A stretch of DNA of 64,000 nucleotides, taken from Trichuris trichiura. Its lineage: Eukaryota > Nematoda > Enoplea > Trichinellida > Trichuridae. The stretch is from positions 186,001 through 250,000 of the forward strand of contig JBAJFE010000031.1 in the NCBI GenBank assembly GCA_037903355.1, read 5' to 3'. Below, piece after piece: positions 47,254 through 59,300 of the stretch; within the stretch, counting starts at the first letter, position 1; every line of letters begins with the position of its first letter. The notes under the pieces were generated by a model. It did no database searches. It was not told the DNA's origin and saw nothing but the letters and a program-made list of their open reading frames with translations. The translations under genes were made by a program, and so were the position numbers.

Positions 47254-49917
47254 ATGCTTGCCGCGCTAGTTTTCGCTCTTATTGGTCTCGGTGTTTTTCA
47301 AGCGGGAAACGGTGGTAAAGTACAGTTTCATTCATTATTGACTGTGAATTATTTCAAGAATGCCTAGAAAAAGTTTCAAACCAGAATTGCAGCATGAAAC
47401 ATTCTAGCGGCAATGACTTGCATAACTGAGATATTATCGTTCATCCAAACCAATAGGAACTTGTCTTCTTTAAATGTTGCACGCAGAGAGAAAGATTTTA
47501 TTATTAATGCATACACCCGGCCGATATTCGTGCGTTGAACACACTATAGGCAAGTCTAAACACGAGTGTTCTTTTCCTGTAGAGATAATTAGCGACATAC
47601 CAAATGCAACGGCAAAAAGTTTTATTGTACTGTTAAACTATGAACGAGCGAAATCGAAGGCCGCAGCGGAAAATATGGGATGTATGGTCAGTTCATAATA
47701 CTTCAAAAAAATATTCTACCAAACACTGACACGACTTTTAGACTTGGGACGAGGAGATGGTGAATACTGCAAAAAGGGCACAGACAGACTGCATCTTAAA
47801 ATCAAATGCTGACAGCGAACATGGTTTCGTGTTGATGCCAAGCAGCGACAGTTTCCTAGATTATCCGCGTATGTGGGCAACGCAAGACAGCGATTTCGAC
47901 TACGAAACTATGAAATGCAAACAAAGTACCAAAGAATGCAAGGATTTCATGCAGGTATAGCCTAGTATTTGGTACATAAAAGCAGCAGGAACAACAGAAT
48001 TTTTACTGCCAAAATCAAGCAGAAGTTCAAGCATCTACTAATGCAGCAGTAAACTAAATTAACATTTCTGGTTTTCGATGAATTAGTTTCGGTAAACAGT
48101 TTGAATAACCTTTAGCACTGCGAATGTAAAACCTCCGCTCTTTCCAATGCATTTGTATTTCTTAGTACACTGAAACGGTTGGTCAGACTTATAGCGCTAA
48201 ATGCTAAGCATAGTCTTTAGAAAATATTGCTCGTATTCTGCAGAAAAATAAATTGGTTCCTTGGGAAATACTTTTCACTCCGCCGGTTCTCGTCTCCCGT
48301 ACTAAAGCGAACAACCTAACGTAACCTTACAATTCAAGTTTGGTTTCGAAAGAATGATAGCCATCCTGTCGAATAGTTTTAGGTTTTAGTTAAAGCTAAA
48401 CAGAATGGGCTCCAAACCTACAAGAAAACGACTGTGGTGGGGGCGGAATTTTTGTCTCAACCCGTCTTGCTCTATCCCTGTCTAAACACCAGCTAAAATA
48501 TAAGTCTTAGTTTTGACTTGCCTTTAGACAAGGACAGAATAGGATGGCTCTTAAATTTGTCAGTGCGGTCAGGTCAAAACGCTCTGCATCCTTCAGAAAG
48601 GTACCCGCGTTATGAAAGTTACGGTGGGTTCTTTGTCGGGCTCTGGGAAATAGGACCCCTTTCATTACTGTTAATATAAGCAACTGGGTCAGTGCGCCGA
48701 AATTATTTGTCAAGCGTAGTGCAGCATATCTTTTTCAGGCAATGTATTATAAGCGCGGAAAAATCGGATGCGTAAAATGTGAAGGCACGTTCAGCACGGT
48801 TATCTGTGTTTTTGAGCACAAGTAGGATCGAAATCCTCAAAGCATTCATTTAAGGTTGTGGAGTTTCAGAGTTCCAGAAAATGAACTACCCAATCGTAAA
48901 GGAACCGCAGGCACCAAATGCGAGCAAGGCGAACAGCTCAGCTACCAAAAATGCTGTAACATTTTTTAAAAATCTTGTACAGGAGCGTGTTCTCAAGTTC
49001 AGCTTTTCTAGGTGCAACGGAAAGCAAAAATAAAACCGACGAGGATTTACGTGAAAGTAAGCTCAATTTTTTCGCTGAAGCTAATATTGTAAGTATAAGG
49101 ATACTGCCCTTTGCGTATTTGGCAGCAGACACTTATGGCAGCGACTGAGAAATAATATGTCAGCACTTTCTAAGGAAACAAATTTCTCATGTTTCATTTA
49201 ACGGCGCGTTCATGAATGACAGCGTGTTATTTATTTGCTTTCCACTTTTGCTTTGTTTTAGCGTAGGGAAAGCTTACCACGGTTTTTTACCCGCACTTTA
49301 GTGCACGCGCCACGCTTACAAAGAGTTCATTCAAAGAATAGATTTAAGATCAGGACGCTGGAGAAGCTAGCACAGTTTGCAATGTTTTATTAAACTGAGA
49401 AGTTGGAGAATAATGAAACCTTTTGCTTTAGATGGGTTGCAACACGGCCATTAATTTCTGTTGCGAAAATTCACTAAATTATTTGTTTTCGTTTACAGAA
49501 GCTAACCTTGTTCCGATCTACCGCTATATTGATTTGAGAAGTGGAAATACTATTTTGAAATTGACACAAAACTTCCGAAGAGATCGACTGTATTACGGAA
49601 TTCTTGGAAAAGTAGCACAAAGCACAGGAGATATGAACGCATGCACATCGTTGGTTGAACTAATTGAATGGTCAAGAGGAAGAAAGCGAATTTATGCTAC
49701 GATTAATGACAAGCCAAATGGTGCATGGAATAAGCGCGCTTCACTGGGTTACGTTCCTAACGCTGAAGGCCAGTGCGGCGCTAACCTGCTTGTGCACCGT
49801 TTCTTTGTATGGTGGAATGGAAAATTTAATTTTTACACCACCAATCCCATTGAAGTTTATAATAATTTCCCCAGGTTTCACTTCGTTTCCAACCCTTTTG
49901 CTCTCTGGGAAACATAA
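47254..49917 (+). CDS. Secreted protein with C-terminal DUF5648-like region, four exons
   Basis: Proposed exons are 47254-47314, 47487-47686, 47742-47954 and 49432-49917. The donors are gtaaag, gtcagt and gtatag, and the acceptors are cgcag, tttag and ctttag. The phases (1, 0, 0) match at all three junctions, giving 319 residues. Exon 1 encodes a signal peptide (MLAALVFALIGLGVFQAGNG) after accATGc. Exons 2 and 3 encode a Cys-containing region (RYSCVEH, KSKHECSFP, TDCILK, KCKQSTKECKDF). Exon 4 has LVPIYRYIDLRSGN and KFNFYTTNPIEVY, resembling the repeats of DUF5648-type domains (IYRY... then FYTTNP). No function is known to me; secretion is inferred. The third intron (1477 nt) could hide another exon. 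Confidence 0.65.
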
Positions 49918-49951
49918 TATATCCAAAGTCTAATTTCTAAATTTCGCACAA

Positions 49952-49957
49952 AATAAA
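49952..49957 (+). terminator. Polyadenylation signal AATAAA
   Basis: Thirty-five bases after the stop of the secreted-protein gene, just before the PLE fragment. Confidence 0.6.
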
Positions 49958-50068
49958 AGGTTAATTCTTAGCTTTTGTAAATGTGGCTTCTTCGTACGGG
50001 ACTGCGGATTTTCATGTTGCAGTCTTTCTATACTGAATGTAGGTCCCGTTAAAAAACGTTTAACTTCT

Positions 50069-50106
50069 CCGGAGCTTTCGGGACGATCGTGGCCCGTCTT
50101 CAGCGG
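50069..50106 (-). ncRNA. Hammerhead-like motif in PLE3
   Basis: Minus strand: CCG, CTGAAGA, C, GGG-loop-CCC, GAAAGCTC, CGG. The fourth stem II pair is lost (C against T). Confidence 0.55.
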
Positions 50107-50642
50107 TCTCAAATTACAGATATAACTTGTGAGTGCCAATGCCGCCTACTATCGCCACTAAGGGTTTAAAGCGAGTGTTTTTTAAAGTTTTCTGTTGATA
50201 GTTTTCCTCGTGTCTGTCAGCTGTCTTCTACTATCGTTCCATATAGCTTGTAGTTTTTCTGTGTGCTTGTTCATTTGTTTTAAGATATTCTTTTGTTCTT
50301 CCATTGTTAATTCAGGTGTCTTTGTATACGGTTTCTGTTGTGGACGAGACACGTACAGGCTCCTACCTCTCTTTTAATCGTTCAAGCACACAAGAGAAAC
50401 CGGCGAGTTGGCTAACCGTAACTAAATAACATTCCCAAGTACAAGCAACGATAGTCACCATTCGTCCAATACATAACAGTTTCCAATTGTGATCCATACT
50501 TGTAATTCGTTTCTTTTCGATTGTCCCATGTGCTATGTATTTTTATCCATTTTTTCATTTGTTGCATGTGTGTTGATTGTTTGTTCCAATTGCTTTGTAT
50601 TCTATCCATCTAGTGAGCAGCACTTGTATCGTGTCACAACAT

Positions 50643-50940
50643 TTGTCCATAGTTCACTTATGTCCGCTTCCTGATCGCGGTTGTAAGTCGAATTGTGTCT
50701 ATATACAGGGCTTCTTTGATTCTTCGTAGTCGTAGGTTATTTTCATAACATAATACTTTTGTTTGGAGCGGCTTATTGCAATGTGCTACGTGTTCCACTA
50801 CAGCAGAGGTTTGTTTGGCTTTTTCCATTGTAATTTTCGGGTCCAATATTTTTCTACCTCACTGTGGGGTTGGATTGCTGCTACTGATAAGCATGGCCTT
50901 CGCGTTGTTGTAACTAGTGAGATTTTTTTAGTTGTAATTG
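50643..50940 (-). pseudogene. PLE3 polyprotein C-terminal remnant
   Basis: The minus-strand ORF at 50658-50846 reads KAKQTSAVVEHVAHCN then KVLCYENNLRLRRIKEALYI, closely matching the C-terminus of the PLE1 and PLE2 proteins. A frame change shortly after ALYI and degraded upstream codons show it is dead. Confidence 0.8.
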
Positions 50941-51056
50941 AAGTTTTTAGTTTTTAGTTGAAGCACCCAGTCTTTAAGAAGTATCCAGTCTTTAAAAAAA
51001 AGCAAGTAGCCCATCATTTTCCTCTTGCGAAGCGAAAGACAGCTTATTTCGCAATG

Positions 51057-51245
51057 TTAGTTTTTGCGGAATTTTTTCCGAAATGACTCAAAAGAAGCTA
51101 TGCCCTTATTAGACTTGTCAGCATGTACTCTCTTCAAGTTTTCTTGCAATCTTGATGGCTTCATTGATTCGTTTGAGAACACCTCGCAGATCAAGCACAT
51201 AGGTGAATGCCTATTAGCTGTTGATGGGATACAACCATATTTCAA
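51057..51245 (-). pseudogene. hAT-type transposase fragment with BED-like zinc finger
   Basis: The minus-strand stretch YGCIPSTANRHSPMCLIC, then NESMKPSRLQ and LKRVHADKSNKG, resembles the BED-finger start of domesticated and transposon-encoded hAT proteins (ZBED5/SCAND3 type). These have P-x-C-L-x-C, N-E-x-M-(K/R)-P-S and a final H...H pair. Here one expected His appears as Asn (ENLKRVH). Downstream codons contain stops and no catalytic domain follows, so this is a relic. Confidence 0.6.
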
Positions 51246-51731
51246 ATACTCAGGCTGTATTGCCCGCAGTTTTTTTCGTTTCCGCCATAATGAAGAAAAC
51301 TAAACATTAGTTATTCTTCAGTTAGGAATGTCGTGTTGGGTAAAATTGAGTATGAGGAATGGCACAATAGCTGCCAGCATGCATTGAATGTCTCGGTTGC
51401 ATAATCAGCATCTACGCAGGCCTTATAGTAAAATTGAAATTAAACAATTGTTTCCTGTAATGTCTTTTACTTTCGAACAGCACCTCGTCTTGTTTTAGCA
51501 GTAACAAATAAAAATGTGAAGATATATGCACCGTTACGAAATCGTCTTTAATTGTAACAATTTTAATTAATAGTGCAATATTAGCAGCTAGTCATTAACA
51601 GTAATTTCAGAAAGCACTTAAAAAGCGCGTGTGGTCAGATGGAAATGGCAATATCTTTGGAACAAGCGTGAACGTGAAATCCAATCAATAGAGGAGAACA
51701 AACCTATCCATTTGATATAACTTTATCCACA

Positions 51732-51903
51732 TGTAACTTCTTGGTACAGGACCGTATAGTTTCATGTCGAGTTTCTTTTACGGAAAGTTACTTCATTGCT
51801 TTATTTTAACATCGCTGAAGACGGGTCTCGTTTGACCCGAAAGCTCCGGAATATTAAAAATATTATCAACGGGACAAACTTTCCGTAAAAGAAACTCGAC
51901 ATG
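51732..51903 (+). mobile_element. Non-autonomous PLE derivative (172 bp)
   Basis: Flanked by the exact 13-bp repeat aactttatccaca (51719-51731 and 51904-51916). Its outer arms (catgtcgagtttcttttacg and inverse) are the same as the PLE1 ends. The tail (ttggtacaggaccgtat) is on the left only. It carries one hammerhead-like motif and no coding sequence. Confidence 0.9.
51812..51849 (+). ncRNA. Hammerhead-like motif in 172-bp element
   Basis: TCG, CTGAAGA, C, GGGT-loop-ACCC, GAAAGCTC, CGG; one stem I pair becomes U-G. Confidence 0.58.
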
Positions 51904-51916
51904 AACTTTATCCACA

Positions 51917-53364
51917 CTACATGTACCTGAGCAAAAAACTGGACTTTGGCATGTCCAAGTTCGCTAATGCGATACCCAACAACGATCAATCACGTGGCGA
52001 GTGGTGTCATAACTCATGACAAGTTCGGGCCCTCACTTTCCGGACAGGTAGCGCATCTTTGATCCTTCTGCTATTGGCCAACCAGTGACAATTAACCGGT
52101 GTGTTTTCATCATCCTGTACTGACTCGATGAAGTTTCAGTTTCTGGCTAATACTGATCGTATGCTTTATCAGGTCAGTATACCAGTAGGTCAGCAGTCAG
52201 TGTTACGATTTTTATGGTTGAATGGTTCACGTGGGTTGATTTGAACATACCAAATAGATAGCGGAATTTTTGGAAATTACGTCAGCGGCAGCTTCTTGGG
52301 AATGTGCAACGCACAAACCTTTTTACTACGGCGAAAATGAGTCAATGACAATTAGAAAAGTCAGTCATTCTGCTTAGATAACTATTTAGACATTGCAATT
52401 TATCAGTCTTTGGAAAATGGCATTATGCAAACTTAGTTATCCATTATAAAAATTATGCGGCAACCTTACGCGAAATACTGAGCACCTTGTTTGCCAAAGA
52501 ACTGTAGGGAGTGGCAGAAGATTTCAATTGCAAAACTTCTTCCATGCGAGGAATCCTGCGTATGGAATGGAGTTGCGAAGCTAATATTCTATTTTTGCAC
52601 GTGGAAACGATCGTAACAGATTTGCAGTCTCACCGAGGTTGAAGAGCGCAGTGGCAAAACTGTCCGATCCCATTGGCATCGCGGCACCCGTGACATTGGA
52701 AGCAAGAGTGATCGTATGAACAGTTAGGATTCTGCGTTTGGGAACTCATTCATTCAGCGATCCCATCGTTTGTGTAACAGTCTATTACCGTTGAAGGCAA
52801 TAAAAATTGACGGCCACGTATGCCTATCAGCCACATGAGATTATCTACAACTCTCTTTGTCAACCGTTCATTCATCAGTCGGAGATGAACTTGCCGCTGG
52901 TCAAAAAGTTTAAAGAACATTGACTGCTGAAAGATTTAAAAGTTCTCGTAATACCGAACTTTGAGGTTGAATTCTACAAACCGTTTTCACCGCTTCGCAT
53001 TTAGGTGCAATTTGTAACCAGAATTGAAATTGGTTCTTGTTGGAAAAATGAGAAATGTTCCAGTCTAGCACGCAGAGCAAGCGCGAAGCAAAGACAGTTT
53101 AATGATGAAAACAGCGGAGCAGAGAACGCAGCTTATCAGAACAGGCACAAGCGAAGAGAATGAGATAACAGTAGAGAAAGGAGAAACGCCGTTCCTATCT
53201 GCGTGCGTACTATGTAAATTCCTGCTATGCAGTGACTAATGGCCCGTGCGTAGGTCGTTAACTTCCTGCGCCGTGAGGCATTCTTATTGACGTGTGTTCA
53301 GTGGCTATTTTCCAACAGTTCTAAACCTGTTGAATTCATCAGTAAAGCATTACGAATAATTTAT
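51917..53364. other. Intergenic, no gene seen
   Basis: No intact ORF. A few codons near 52640-52720 loosely recall a BEL/Pao polyprotein, but with stops and no motif; I do not annotate them. Confidence 0.4.
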
Positions 53365-53370
53365 TTTATT
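53365..53370 (-). terminator. Polyadenylation signal AATAAA overlapping the stop codon
   Basis: On the minus strand the stop TAA (53371-53369) runs straight into AATAAAATAA, so the EGF gene would have a very short 3' untranslated region. Confidence 0.5.
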
Positions 53371-56300
53371 AAAAAATAGAACGATGGCGATGCCGACGCC
53401 AGATAGGTGCCAAGAAAATCCATAATGTTTTTCCAACAGCCCATATGATTAATATTAAAGAGAACGTTGTCAGTTTCGCGTTTCTCACTTGACCACTTGG
53501 CATGATAAGCACTAAAGAAAAAAATGCAGTAGCATAATATTTTTAGAGCACGCGAAAGGCAGATGTTCAACACAGTTTACTGCTTAAGCACTTATGAAAA
53601 TTGTTGCTTGTAATCTTGAACATTATTAACAATCAATGGACGGGTTATTGTTCGATAGTATAGATTCAAGAAATGCTGTCTTGTTGTTCTTCTATAGTTT
53701 GTTTACGTAGGTTAAAGTTGTTTCAATTTATTTCAAAGGCTTACGAATAGCCTGCGGAACCCTGCTCGGTTTGAACGGTGCGCTCATAAAACGTGGCAAA
53801 CATAAGACAATGTCCATAAATAAATTCTGCTTTAACTTTTCCAGATGGAATGTGTTGTCAGTAGTTTTCCAGTGGAAATGAGTGAGCTATGAGAACGGTG
53901 ACTTACTTTCACAACGTTTTCCAACAGTGTTCGTCTTGCAGTGACATTCATAACCCAATGGAGAGTCATTTACCAAACAAGTACCATTGTTAAAGCATGA
54001 CTCTGCCGTACAATATGCCTTTTCTGAAAATGGAAAGGCGATTAGCGCTTGCAAAACAGTCAGATTTAATTTTCGCGAAATTGGTGTGAGACATTTTAGT
54101 AAGTTTTTTTTACAATAACCTTAAGGAATGAACTTTTGGACCTGATTTTATAGATATTTTACACACGCCGTATGCATACCATTTGGAGAATAAATATATT
54201 TTAAATATTATGTTCTCAACGCAGCGTTTAACTTCTGCAAACATGCCACAGCGTCAAAATGCTTTCGTCGCCTTTTAAAGTTGAAGGGGAAACTGTCGTA
54301 CGCATTTTTGTATGAACAGCCATATCGCTTTTCTTCACCGGATAAACCGTTGCGGGAAATATTAACGTTATACTCTTTTGGACCAATGAAATAAAAGAAA
54401 CTATCTACAACGAACTCTCAGTGTTGTGTGATGGTCACTAGTAGGGGATTTTGGCGCAACAGGTAAACGTTAAGTATTCATAAAGGCATCATCATAATAC
54501 TCTGACTGAAACATACTTTGTTTGCAATCGAAGCCCTCATAACCTTCTGGACAAACGCAAAGGAATCCTTTGTTCTTTAAGTCATTAATGCAATGGGCGT
54601 CCCGTCTGCAAGGCGACGACATACACGGATCCATTTCTATAATGAACGTTTATATCTCGTTAAGTTTGTTCTCTCTTCTATTATGGTCAAACTGTTAGCT
54701 TATTTTATTAAACATAAATTAACAAAACGTAACAAAAAGTGTATACGAAATACTGCGTGAGCTAGCTAGTAAATACTAAATGTTTTTTGATACGAAGAAG
54801 TGAAACGCAAGCGCACTAGAACGTCTCTTAGCCAAACGTCCATTGTCCCAATGACCTATTAAGCGGATATGTCAGACAATCAAAGTTAGTAGAATGTTTC
54901 GCATGTCATGCCGTCTGTGACCGGTATATAAAGGTAAGTGCACCTACAAATTGTGATATATCAAGGACAAATAAGATAACTGGGACCTAATGTTAACCCA
55001 TAAATAGTGAAAAACAATCAAGTCGCTGCAAAACCCTGTATATCAACTAGCAAACTTTATGACAGACAGAGCTAAAAGGAAAATCCGGCACCTATAACAG
55101 ATGATTCACTATCCAGCTTTTCCCTCATCCGGATGATCCCCGCTTTAATCAGTTCAGATAGTGGACATTCTAATGTATACATTCAAGTTTTCTTACCAAT
55201 CTCACAGTGAACACCATAATGATCTTCGTCACATTTGCAATATGGCATTCCATTGTGCAGCTTGCAAGTGCCTCCAACGCAATCCAAACGGGCGCACTTG
55301 TTTTCGCCTGAACAGTATACGATAAATGTTAACTTTCTACTGAAGTGTCTAGAAATACTGAGGCTTTCATAGCTCCCAGCAAAGAACACCATTTAGCTCA
55401 CATATGGATGCATCCAATCAGTAGATCAGACCGTCAGAATGAATAGAACCAGTAAACCCTACATGTCTAGCAATATCCAGTTGGGAAAACGAAAGCTCAG
55501 CCTTTGGAGTACTCTCAGTTCATGGCAGAAAGGGTGCATCAGACTTCTGAAAACAGTTAGCAGTTTCAGGTGATACCTCTTGGTATGACAGCCTGTACGT
55601 TCATAATAATCCGTACAAGTTAGTATACCAGTGAGGGGGAGAAGGCTATCTTAGCGATCACAACAAAAACACTTTTGGATTAGCAGTCTTGAGCAACCCA
55701 ATGCCAAAAATGGTCAAACGTCTTCACTCGCAAGGAGTATCTTTAACCAAGATTATTTTAATGTTGTCGACATAATCTGTCGGAATGATCATTTAATATG
55801 CGCGCAATGTTCCACTCACTCATAAATATATTATGTGCATTTGGCAACTTACGGTACACTTCACCGTTGAAACTTCGGGTGCATGAAAAAAAATGACGTG
55901 TGTTAAATTGTCGCCGCGATAAAAAATGCTTAGCAAGGGATAATGAGTGAATTGTTTAGCAATCCAGAGAGCGTGAAGAATTCCAAGGCTGTGTTGAACA
56001 GTGAGTTTCCAGCGTTCAGACAGTCATTGAAACAGTTTATATAAAGGATTTATACCTATAAGGCCAACTGCATAATTGACCTTTCTGGGTTTCTGTGCGT
56101 CTGTAAGTAAATTTCATAATGCCTTATCATCGGATGGATTAGCAGAACGTTAATCAGAATTACAGAACAATTTATACCGTATGTTTCAGAAGTGTTCTTC
56201 TTTCATCCTCAGTGATGTTAGGAAGCTGTATTTTTCTCTAACAATCTGATTATCAAAATACCTGTAAGTAGCTAAGATGTTTACTTACAGACACAGAAAG

Positions 56301-59300
56301 AAGAACACATCAAAACAGTGAACACAAATATACTTAAAAAAGTAGCAAAGATTGCTAGAAGACACCCCATCTGAAATGTATGGACAAATGTGATATAGAG
56401 GTTTCAAAGCTGATCTCTCGCACTCTTCACCCATTAATTGATCCGTTTTGACAGCAGTTCATGCTTGCCATTGCTACTTGACCATTGCTAGTTTGTTGTC
56501 TCACTAGAGTTGAAAAGTTGAAATAAAGAAAGTCTAAGAAAAAGGTTCAATGTTTTGTTCTACTCGTGCGGTTCAAGCAGAGCTCAGGTGACTGATGCAT
56601 TAGCTGCTCTTCAAATGGAACGCTCATTCTGTAAGAAAACTTGGTAAACAATGAAAACTTTCACTATTCCAAGTTTTCATTATCAGTCTTGAACATTACA
56701 ACAATTACTTCAGATAAAAAAAATTCCTATTGCAATATTAATTAATAAACGTCTTTGGTTTTGTTTTAGTTTTGCGATTGACTGAGCGAATGCATCAAAC
56801 CAGCTCACTTGCGGCCCATGATTAAAGAGTTCAGCAGGAAAGCAATTAGATGCCCAAAAGTTTAAATTCTCATCTTCACCGTCATTTTATAAATGCAGCT
56901 TACTTTTAGCGCAGTTATCTCCTTCCATTCCGCGCTCACAGATACACTTGTAACCGCCAACCAAGTCAACGCACCACCCATTTACGCACGGATTGTTCTC
57001 GCAATCGTTTTGGTCTGAAATTAAAAGTAAGTTTGCATGCAAAACCTTGAAACAAGGTCTTATCAAGCTCATCAAGAAGACATACGCTCTATTAAACAGC
57101 TGAAGCGAGGCATCCCTAATAACAGAAGATCTAGTAAAATAATGTGGGCAGACTGCAGCCTGCAGATCCAGCCATATGTGTGCAGCCCCGACAGGTCAAG
57201 GTTCGACCAAACAGACGCGCACATGGCTTGGAAAGGCGGAGGAGCTACTCCTGAGGAAAATCTCGGTTGGAGGGCAACTCCTGCGTGCGCTGACGCCGGC
57301 TCAAGAACGAGCGGAAAGCTTCGCCAGACTGTTGTTTGGTTTTTACGCCTTAGCGAGATTAAAAGGTTTTTAACTTATTCGACTCGTTTTTTCAGCAAAT
57401 ACGAACGGGAAAAATCCATGTACCTCTTCTGTTCAACAGTTAACCTGTGAATAAAAAGTATACACGAACACTTTTCGTCACAGTATCACCATTATAATGT
57501 GAGCATGCTTTTCTCCATACCTTACACTTCATCCGGTTTGAAATTTTATGTCCTCATATTAGAATAAAAAGATCCTTATACTGATCTGCCTTACCTATTT
57601 CACAGTTTTTACCAGTGAATCCTGCAGCGCAGCTGCATGTGAAATTCATTAAAGGATCAATTATGCAAGCACCGCCATTTAAGCATGTGTCTTCTTTCTT
57701 GCACATATTGTCAGCTATAGGAAGACGTAAACGCAGAGAAGAGACATTAACACTAACTTACCCTCATCGCATTTTGAGCCCGTCCATTGCCCATAGCATT
57801 GACAGAGTGCATTTACTCCTCTTCCTGTACAGAATCCGTGTACGCATTTTAGAGACTTACAGGCGTCTATCTCTATAACGCAAGTGAAACTATGCATGCC
57901 AGGAAGGTCGTATTAAAGCAAATAAGAGATGAAGAAATCACAATGTCTATATGAAGTTTTCAACGAACTTACAGCGCCTAATTAGTCACCTACCAATCTC
58001 ACACGTTTGCCCAGCAAAGTATGCAGGGCATTTGCATTTGAAACTGCCTTCTGTATTAGCGCACTCTGCCTGATTTTGGCATGGATTTGAGGCGCATTCG
58101 TCTATGTCTAAATTAAGAGTTTCTCCAAAATTTTATTCCATTTTATGTTTCTGGGACCTTTGTCACAGTTGTGACCAGTCCATCCTTGGGGACATCGGCA
58201 AATATAGCTACCGTATGTTTCTACGCACAGACCTCCGTGACGACATGGATTTTCCTTACATTCTTCAATGTCTGAAAGCATACTGCGTTTACTTGTAGGC
58301 TGAGACAGCAAAGTAAGAGTTGCCGTTTGTGCAGTGTGCGCCAGTGAATCCAGTCTTGCAGATACATTTGTAACTTCCTGGAACATTCTCACATCGATCC
58401 GTCATTCTACCGCATAGTTGCAATCCCTCTTTGCATTCGTCAATATCTGTAACCATTTTAAAAGGCTCACTATAATGAATGTAGCTTCACCTTGATCACA
58501 ATATATTCCCTGCCATCCGTCATGACATATGCACTTGTATGAACCAAAAGAATTTTCGCACTTGCTGTGTGCGCTGCAGTTGTTTATACCATTCTCATAG
58601 TAGAGAAGCCTCCACTTAATATGTGCTAAAAAGGGCGACAGGATATTGCTGTAAACCGGCAGTGATAGAACATACAACGCCCGTTATTCACGGCATAAAA
58701 GGCTTCCAGGTTCCTTCTGTATGCGCATTCATCTACATCTGCTCAAGAAAAGACATTGTGGAGTTTTTCAACCAATTTACTGGCTCTGTCTGCTACTAAA
58801 TTTGTACGCCGAGATGCGGGAAAAGATACAGAAGAACTGTATTAATTTTTTACGCAGCGAAAGATCTGTTCTGATAATACTATATCTCTGTTTTTCTTTG
58901 ATTGGCACAACTGTTTCAAGTGAGTAAAAATGATAGAGCGTTCCGTATGTTATTTTTTCAAATAAATCTCAACGAAAGCAGAAGTGGAAATTCCTTCTCC
59001 ACAGTTTAGTTTTTTTTTCATGGAAGGACGGTATTTTCACCTCCTCAGAATGTTCGCTAAGACCTTGTGTTGATATAAATATCTCATTAGAAAGAGTAGT
59101 TGCCTTTCAGATGTTATTTATCAGACCACGTTTGTGAAATTTACACGATGTCGATATGGTTGTCGAGCGGATGAGCGCATTCAAGATTAAATGCTTTTGA
59201 ATTAAGGTTTTTTCCTGTCTTCACTACAAAAAGTGTAAACGTATAACGAAGAGAATTAGCTCCCGCAGAAGACTGAAATTGCAAAAGGATTGAAGGCATC

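Larger units (their letters stand above)
49979..50945 (-). mobile_element. Penelope-like element fragment PLE3
   Basis: A minus-strand 3' end of a PLE. It has the tail (ttcgtacgggactgcgg) at its left, a hammerhead-like motif, a 3' untranslated stretch and the degraded end of the GIY-YIG polyprotein (about 50640-50940). The part upstream of the endonuclease is missing. No target duplication was found. Confidence 0.8.

Noticed and set aside
48841..49120. Possible extra exon in the third intron of the secreted-protein gene
   Set aside because: Acceptor-like sites exist, but every frame compatible with phase 0 meets a stop before a usable donor.
52600..52980. Codons recalling a BEL/Pao polyprotein (KLSDPIGIAAPVTLEAR)
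   Set aside because: Only one short stretch resembles the family, stops follow at once, and no protease, RT or integrase motif is visible.
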